DNA of 64,000 nucleotides from Actinocatenispora comari (GTDB taxonomy: Bacteria; Actinomycetota; Actinomycetes; Mycobacteriales; Micromonosporaceae): the NCBI RefSeq assembly GCF_017312725.1, contig NZ_BOPO01000055.1:186001-250000 (forward strand), in the 5' to 3' direction. The translations under genes and the position numbers were made by a program. The notes under the pieces were generated by a model. The model saw only the letters and a list, made by a program, of their open reading frames with translations, was not told where the DNA came from and made no database searches. Shown here in pieces: positions 58,950 through 64,000 of the stretch (position 1 is its first letter; each line of letters starts with the position of its first letter).

Positions 58950-59875
58950 CCGCAGACCCCGCCGAACCGCGGGTGCTGGTCCGCGCGGGCGGGGCCTCGG
59001 CAGGCGAGGTCGGGATCGCGACCGGCGGCGGATCCGGGCACCTCCCACTGTTCCTCGGCTACGTCGGCCCCGGCCTGGCCACCAGCGTGGCGGTCGGCAA
59101 CGTGTTCTCCGCGCAGTCCTCCGACGCGGCGCTGGCCGCCATCCGGGCCGCCGATGCCGGTCGTGGCGTGCTGGTTCTGATCGGCAACTACACCGGTGAC
59201 CGGCTCAACTTCGAACTGGCCCGCGACCTCGCCGATGCCGAGGGCCGTGACACCCGGCTCGTACTGTTCGCCGACGACGTGCTGTCCGCGCCACCGGAGC
59301 GATCAGCTGACCGGCGCGGGGTGGCCGGCGTCGTCTTCGCCTACAAGTGCGCCGGAGCCGCCGCGGCAGCCGGCGCCAGCCTCGACGAGGTCGCCGCCGT
59401 CGCCGAACGTGTCGCCGCCCGGACCCGTACCGCAGGGGTCGGCTTGTCGCCGACGGTGCTACCCACCACCGGCCGGCCCACCTTCCAACTGGCCGACGAC
59501 GAGATGGAGATCGGCATCGGCATTCACGGCGAGCCGGGGGTCCGCCGAGGCACGCTGCAGTCCGCCGACGCGGTCGCCGACACCCTCCTGGATGCCGTCA
59601 CCGCCGAACTCGACCTGGCCCCGGGCGCCCGGGTCGCCCTGCTGGTCAACGGGCTCGGTGCGACCTCGGCCGAGGAACTCTACGTACTGACCGGGCGCCT
59701 GCATTCCCGTCTCGACCGGAGCGGCGTCGTCGTGCACCGCACGCTCGTCGGCGAGTTCGCCACCAGCATGGAGATGGCCGGTGCCTCGGTCAGCGTGCTG
59801 CACCTCGACGACGAGCTCGGCACGTTGCTCGACGCGCCCTGCCAGTCGCCGTTTCTTCCCGGGAGTCTGCGATGA
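58868..59875 (+). CDS. dhaK: Dihydroxyacetone kinase subunit DhaK-like, non-canonical ATC start
   Basis: A 335-aa substrate-binding kinase subunit. The hydroxyl-binding His220 in GIGIHGEPG equals His220 of Citrobacter DhaK, and GGGSGHLPLFLGYVGPG is the other family block near residue 50. No ATG, GTG or TTG lies where the family starts. The ATC at 58868 is seven bases after ggggaagg and gives the normal N-terminus IKKLLNSPAAFVDETLAG. The alternative is the next GTG about 40 codons later, which would remove conserved sequence. It works with the adjacent DhaL; no DhaM is present, so ATP is probably the phosphate donor. The substrate may be dihydroxyacetone or a tetrulose/pentulose. Confidence 0.85.
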   Translation: MKKLLNSPAAFVDETLAGILRAHPEHLTADPAEPRVLVRAGGASAGEVGIATGGGSGHLPLFLGYVGPGLATSVAVGNVFSAQSSDAALAAIRAADAGRGVLVLIGNYTGDRLNFELARDLADAEGRDTRLVLFADDVLSAPPERSADRRGVAGVVFAYKCAGAAAAAGASLDEVAAVAERVAARTRTAGVGLSPTVLPTTGRPTFQLADDEMEIGIGIHGEPGVRRGTLQSADAVADTLLDAVTAELDLAPGARVALLVNGLGATSAEELYVLTGRLHSRLDRSGVVVHRTLVGEFATSMEMAGASVSVLHLDDELGTLLDAPCQSPFLPGSLR

Positions 59876-60495
59876 CCGACGTCCCTACCATCGCCGGCTG
59901 GCTCGCGCTCGCATGCGAGCGGTGGGCCGCCGCGCGCGACGAGCTCACCGAACTCGACGCCGCCGCCGGCGACGGCGATCTGGGTGTGACCGTGGCGGCG
60001 GGCGCCACCGGCGTTGCCGCCGCTCTCGCCGGCCTGCCGGCAGACGTCACGCTGCCAGACCTGGTTCGTTGCGCTGGCGCGGCGTTCGCTCGCGGCAATC
60101 CGTCCTCGTTCGCCGCGCTCACCGGAGCGGGCCTTCTCGCGGCCGCCAAGTACCTCGATACCGCCGATTCGGACTGCCGCGAGGCCGTGGCCGGTGCGCT
60201 CGATGCGGCCGCCGACCGCATCGCGGAACGGGGCCGGGCCGCCGTAGGGGAGCGAACCGTGCTGGATGCGTTGGTGCCCAGCGTGACCGCACTGCGCTCG
60301 GCGCCGCCTGGCCGCGCCGCCGCGCTGACCGCGATGGTGGCCGCGGCCCGCGTCGGGGTGGCCGCCACCAGCGAGATGCCTGCGGTACGAGGCCGCGCAG
60401 CGTGGGTCGGGGAGCGAAGCGCCGGCATCCCCGACGCTGGTGCAACCGCCTACCTGCGCCTGCTGGAGGCACTGGCATCGGTCGCGCAGGCCTGA
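59872..60495 (+). CDS. dhaL: Dihydroxyacetone kinase subunit DhaL-like
   Basis: A 207-aa ATP-binding subunit. The magnesium-binding aspartates are in LDAAAGDGDLGVT (Asp28/33/35 region), with RGNPSSFAALTGAGLLAAAK and the end block WVGERSAGIPDAGATAYLRL typical of the family. It transfers phosphate from ATP to the substrate held by DhaK. The ATG overlaps the DhaK stop by 4 bp, so the two chains are made together. It is the last gene of the operon. Confidence 0.92.
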   Translation: MTDVPTIAGWLALACERWAAARDELTELDAAAGDGDLGVTVAAGATGVAAALAGLPADVTLPDLVRCAGAAFARGNPSSFAALTGAGLLAAAKYLDTADSDCREAVAGALDAAADRIAERGRAAVGERTVLDALVPSVTALRSAPPGRAAALTAMVAAARVGVAATSEMPAVRGRAAWVGERSAGIPDAGATAYLRLLEALASVAQA

Positions 60496-60726
60496 CCGTT
60501 CGGCATGAGCTGACCGATCGACCTGCGCCGACCGGTCGGACACCCGAGGCAGGAGCGCTTTCCCGCCAGTACCACTTTCCGGTTCGCATCTCACACTGCG
60601 GTCCCGGCATCGTGGTCGGCGCCGCGTCGAGGCGGAACCGACCGTGGGCCCGGTTTCCGGCTCTGCCGGCGGCAACCGCCGGGTCAGACGAGCCGGGCGC
60701 GGTGCGCGCCGGGCATGTGGCCATTC

Positions 60727-60771
60727 CCCCTCCGGGCCGCCACCGTTGCCGGTCATAGCGGCCCGGAGGGG
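60727..60771 (-). terminator. Terminator hairpin after the SH3-like protein gene
   Basis: A perfect 14-bp stem (60727-60740 with 60758-60771) with a 17-base loop lies seven bases beyond the stop of the leftward gene. It may also catch transcripts from dhaL. Confidence 0.7.
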
Positions 60772-60777
60772 CTGGGT

Positions 60778-61128
60778 TCAGCAGATCGGCGCGTTGTTCG
60801 AGGTGACGTACGTCGACGAGACCCAGCCAGTCACGTGCGTGGTGTTGTCGGTCAAGTAGGAGGCCGGGTAGGTGTAGCAGAGAACGGTCACCGAGTGGCT
60901 GCGGTATCCGAGCCCCACCGTCGCGCTGTTGAGGTCGCTGGTTGCGTGGATCCGGACACCGTCGCCCAAGAACTCTCCAGGCACGCTCGCCGGTTGCGCG
61001 GCGGTCACCGAGGTGGGCGTCAGGTCAGTGACGCGGGTACCGGCCGCGGCCGGGGCGGAGAGAGCAAACATGCCGGTGATCAGTGCCCCGGCAGCCACGG
61101 AGGCAGCCGCGATCCTGCGAATGCGCAT
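60778..61128 (-). CDS. Small secreted SH3-like protein
   Basis: A 116-aa exported protein. The signal peptide covers residues 1-~29 (MRIRRIAAASVAAGALITGM, cleavage near AAA-GT). The mature part resembles a bacterial SH3 fold: GDGVRIHATSDLNSATVGLG followed by VTVLCYTYPA and THVTGWVSSTYVTS. The two cysteines (in LCYTY and the last residue) probably form a disulfide. Such small proteins are common in actinomycete secretomes and may bind wall peptides; the role is unknown. A gaaagg site lies upstream of the ATG. Confidence 0.8.
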   Translation of the reverse strand: MRIRRIAAASVAAGALITGMFALSAPAAAGTRVTDLTPTSVTAAQPASVPGEFLGDGVRIHATSDLNSATVGLGYRSHSVTVLCYTYPASYLTDNTTHVTGWVSSTYVTSNNAPIC

Positions 61129-61849
61129 AGGGGTTCGCCTTTCGTCATCGTGTCGATATCGATCCGGCTCGCGATACCAGCCAGCCCCGGAGCCACCACG
61201 ATCTGGCTTTCACGGCACGGACTGCGGACGACCAAGGAGCGCCAGGCCTTCCACCGGGAACCCGTCGGCGCAGGTTCCGGTGCGGCTGCTGGCTCGATCT
61301 CCGGCTCGCCCACGACGTAGCTGCTCCCGCCACAATGGTGGGCCGGGCGCCCGCGTCGGCAGCGATGAGCTGTGATCCGACGGCGTCGCGAGCCGGGTTG
61401 CCACCGGGCCATCGTCGGGGCCTGGCGGCGACGCGGCGCCTGACCGGAAACCGGTGCGCCGCGCGGATGTCCGTCGGCCACGCTGCTTCGCGTGGTTCAG
61501 CTCGTCACTGTTCCTTGCTCATGGCGGCACCTCCTGCGGTTGTCCGTGTCGCCACCGTAAGAGCACCGCCTTTCACGCCACTATCGCCGCGAGCGCAGTC
61601 GAGGATTCTGGTCGGATCGGCGGCGGTGGGCGCTGGTGGCCTGTCCACGGGAGTACCGCTGGGTACGCGGTGAGGAGATCATCGGCAGTGCGTGAGGCTC
61701 ATCCGGTGTTCCGGCAGGTTCACCGGCCGCGGTCGGCGGGTGCCGAGGCACGGCCATCCACGTGTGCAGGGCCGGCCAACGGCAGCGGTCGCAACATCCG
61801 TTGCGGTGAAAGCGAACCACCGGGACGGCTCGGGCGAGAGGGTGCCGTG
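61129..61849. other. Region without an intact gene
   Basis: About 720 bp. The minus strand holds a near-perfect ribosome site (AGGAGG, 61530-61535) seven bases before a five-codon frame (61522-61505, MSKEQ then TGA), followed by a 6-bp stem (ccacgc/gcgtgg). A 10-bp palindrome (TCGATATCGA) lies near 61155. Other open frames lack recognisable products. Confidence 0.4.
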
Positions 61850-64000
61850 TCAGTGGCGCCGATCGGCGCCCGGCATACCCGCAAGCAGCTCGTGTACCTG
61901 CGTGACCTGTGGATCGTCGGAGCGTTCCAGAATGGGCAGCGCTTGCCGCAGCACCCGCCGAGCCTGGTCGTAGTCGGCCAACAGCAGCAGAGCCCGCCCC
62001 TTGATCACCATCGCGCCGGCGGCGCCGGTCGCGTCGTCGATGTCGCCCAGCAGCGCCAGGGACTGGTCGGCGTAGCTGACGGCGGTACGCGCATCGGCGC
62101 GGTCCACCGCGTTCTCGGCCAGGTTGGCGAGCACCAGCGACTGCTGGTACGGCGCGGAGTGCCGCCGGTAGATCGCCAGCGCTTCGATGCTGTGCTCATC
62201 GGACGACTCGAACTCTCCGGCGGAACCCTCCGCGAAGGCGAGGTTGAGCAGCGAGTGGCCCAGCCGCAGCGGCTGGTCGGCACGGCGTGCGGCGGTCACC
62301 GACCGATGCAGGAACGAGATCGCGGCGTCGGCCCGGCCGCGTTTGGTCAGCTCCACGCCGAAGGAGGAGAGCACCGCCGCCACGGACTGGTCGTCTCCGC
62401 GCCGCTCGGCCAGATCGAGCGCCCTGTGCAGCCAGGCGTCACCCTCCTGGTGCGCGCCGGAGTTGTTGAGCGCGATGCCGCGGTCGTGCCAGGTCGCCAC
62501 CCGGGCGGTGTCGTCGTCGCAGCTCTCCACCGCCCGCACGGCCAGCGCCGTCGTGTGCAGCTGGTCGTCCACGTCGTGGGCCAGTTGCTGGAACGGCCGC
62601 AGCAGGTTCGACAGCTGCCAGCAGTGTCGGTCGTCCCCGCCGCTGGCGGCGGTCTCCACGACCGCGACCAGGATCCGACGGGTGTCCCGGTACCACGCAC
62701 TGGCGTCTTCCACGCCGTCGAAGGTGCCAGGGGAGACCACTGGCGCCGCCGGACGCGGAGCCTGGGGCGAGGCGGAGAAGGCCGCGGCCCGGGCGCGCCA
62801 CAGGGTGTGCAGGTACCAGTCGAGCATCCGGCGCCGCGCTGCCTGCCGTTCTGCCGGCGGCTCCTCGGCCGCGCAGAGTTCCGTGGCGTAGGCGGCGAGC
62901 AGATCGTGGCGGTGGAACCGATCCGGCCGGTCGTTGTCCAGCAGGCTGATCGAGGTCAACGCGTCCAACAGTGCGCGGGCCCGCGCGGGGTCGGTACCCA
63001 GCAGGGCGGCCGCCACGTCGGTGGTCACCTCCCCGCCGGGGTGCAGGCTCAACAACCGGAAAGCGCGCGCGGCGGGCGCCGCCAGCCGCCGGTACGACCA
63101 GGAGAACACGGTGCGCGGATCGATCTCGCCGTCGGTGGCGTCGGCGAGTCGGGCCAGCCGCTCCGCGCCGGTGCGCAGCGTCGAGACGAGCTCCGCGAGG
63201 GAGGTGCCGGAGAGCCGGACCGCTTGCTCGGATGCCACCACCAGCATGAGCGGTAGCCGGCCGCACAGCTCGGCCAGCCGGGCCACCTCGGCGGGCTCCG
63301 CGCCAGCTCGCGCGGTTCCGACCACCGTCGCGACCAGCTCCGCCGCCTCCGCCGTGGACATGCCGCGCACCTGCCGATGCCATGCGTGGTCTCGAACCAC
63401 CAACCCCCGCAGCTGGTTGCGGCTGGTGACAAGCACCAGGCTGGCGCCGCCCCCGGGCACCAACGGGCGCACCTGGGCGGTGTCCCGGGCGTTGTCGAGC
63501 AGCAGCAGTACCCGCCGGTCGGCCAGCACGGTGCGCAGCAACGCACTCCGATCCCGGGCCTCCCGGGGCATGTCCGCGGCGGGGACCCCGAGCGCGCGCA
63601 GCACGCTGTCGAGTGCGGCGGCCGCGTCGAGCGGCTCCTCGGTGCCGAACCCGCCGAGATCCAGGTACAGCTGGCCGTCCGGGAACCGGTCGGCCACCCG
63701 GTGCGCCCACCGGACCGCGAGCGTGGTCTTACCGACGCCACCCGGTCCGTGCAGCACCATCAGCCCCGGACCGGGCTGCTCGGCGAGTGCGGCGTCCAGG
63801 GCGGCGATCTCGCCGGTGCGGCCGACGAACCGGGCCGTACTCGGCGGCAGTTGTCGCGGCACGCCGCGGGCATCGGGCGCGCCGGGCGTCGCGGGGCGAT
63901 CGTCCGCCAGGATCTGCGTGTAGGCCTGGCGCAGTTCCGGTGACGGGTCCGAGCCGAGCTCGTCGGCCAGGCGTTGCCGGATCCGCTGGTAGGCCGACAG
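61850..64000 (-). CDS. AfsR/SARP-family regulator, 5' end outside the window
   Basis: A partial gene of which 716 codons are visible; the true start lies beyond position 64000. The first visible residues (LSAYQRIRQRLADELGSDPS) are the end of a bacterial transcriptional activation domain (BTAD). An NB-ARC ATPase domain follows: P-loop HGPGGVGKTTLAVRWA, Walker B RRVLLLLDNARD, and the GLPL-like CGRLPLMLVVAS. The C-terminal third is helical, TPR-like (for example RADAAISFLHRSVTAARRAD). This is the AfsR layout, and such proteins often activate antibiotic clusters. The DNA-binding domain is expected outside the window. Confidence 0.9.
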   Translation of the reverse strand: MSAYQRIRQRLADELGSDPSPELRQAYTQILADDRPATPGAPDARGVPRQLPPSTARFVGRTGEIAALDAALAEQPGPGLMVLHGPGGVGKTTLAVRWAHRVADRFPDGQLYLDLGGFGTEEPLDAAAALDSVLRALGVPAADMPREARDRSALLRTVLADRRVLLLLDNARDTAQVRPLVPGGGASLVLVTSRNQLRGLVVRDHAWHRQVRGMSTAEAAELVATVVGTARAGAEPAEVARLAELCGRLPLMLVVASEQAVRLSGTSLAELVSTLRTGAERLARLADATDGEIDPRTVFSWSYRRLAAPAARAFRLLSLHPGGEVTTDVAAALLGTDPARARALLDALTSISLLDNDRPDRFHRHDLLAAYATELCAAEEPPAERQAARRRMLDWYLHTLWRARAAAFSASPQAPRPAAPVVSPGTFDGVEDASAWYRDTRRILVAVVETAASGGDDRHCWQLSNLLRPFQQLAHDVDDQLHTTALAVRAVESCDDDTARVATWHDRGIALNNSGAHQEGDAWLHRALDLAERRGDDQSVAAVLSSFGVELTKRGRADAAISFLHRSVTAARRADQPLRLGHSLLNLAFAEGSAGEFESSDEHSIEALAIYRRHSAPYQQSLVLANLAENAVDRADARTAVSYADQSLALLGDIDDATGAAGAMVIKGRALLLLADYDQARRVLRQALPILERSDDPQVTQVHELLAGMPGADRRH

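Noticed and set aside
1-64000. CRISPR arrays, tRNA/rRNA genes, prophage, riboswitches
   Set aside because: No regularly spaced repeats, no cloverleaf or rRNA segments, no phage structural genes and no recognisable riboswitch were found on reading. A tool search (tRNAscan, Rfam) was not possible here.

Overview
The window is very GC-rich DNA (third codon positions almost all G or C) with GTG starts, ATGA stop/start overlaps, many secreted hydrolases and regulator families typical of filamentous actinomycetes: a LAL-type LuxR regulator, an AfsR-type SARP, a GAF-ANTAR protein and a streptogrisin-like protease. It reads as accessory chromosome of a soil actinobacterium, perhaps Micromonosporales. 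The genus cannot be fixed from the sequence alone. No rRNA, tRNA, CRISPR array, prophage or intact insertion sequence was seen.

Layout. 0.1-4.2 kb holds an AraC-DinB fusion regulator and a large LuxR-family ATPase regulator. 4.6-11.9 kb is a block of four secreted proteins: a protein built like a subtilase without its catalytic domain, two sedolisin (S53) peptidases and a propeller-like repeat protein, closed by a perfect hairpin. 12.2-13.9 kb carries small proteins and a GNAT enzyme. 14.4-20.8 kb is a divergent histidine kinase/response regulator pair facing an ABC exporter and a beta-lactamase-fold hydrolase. 21-30.8 kb has an AlkZ-like DNA glycosylase, a TetR remnant, a streptogrisin-like protease, a GNAT enzyme, a GH92 alpha-mannosidase, a GAF-ANTAR regulator and a fulvocin C-like cysteine-rich protein.

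Two divergent catabolic operons meet near 41.3 kb. The leftward operon (41.2 to 31.1 kb, ten genes, mostly translationally coupled) encodes an RpiR regulator, a dipeptide-type ABC transporter, a DUF4392 (D-glutamate cyclase-like) protein, a SelA/DgaE-like PLP enzyme, a DgaF-like aldolase and a short FGGY-type kinase. It looks like an ABC-plus-kinase version of the glucosaminate pathway. Its promoter carries two matching palindromes. The rightward operon (41.5 to 50.0 kb) starts from a probably leaderless IclR gene. It encodes a class III aminotransferase, a polyamine-type ABC transporter with fused permeases, an aspartoacylase-like deacylase and an amidohydrolase.

50.3-53.9 kb is a patchwork of small genes and gene debris. 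It contains a 154-bp copy of part of the oppF-like gene and an internally deleted copy of the amidohydrolase 3' end, both from operons in this same window. 54.0-60.5 kb is a third catabolic cluster: FAD oxidoreductase and MFS transporter leftward, then DHDPS/NAL-type lyase, LacI regulator, DhaK and DhaL rightward, with candidate operators between. The window ends with a small secreted SH3-like protein and an AfsR-type regulator cut by the window edge.
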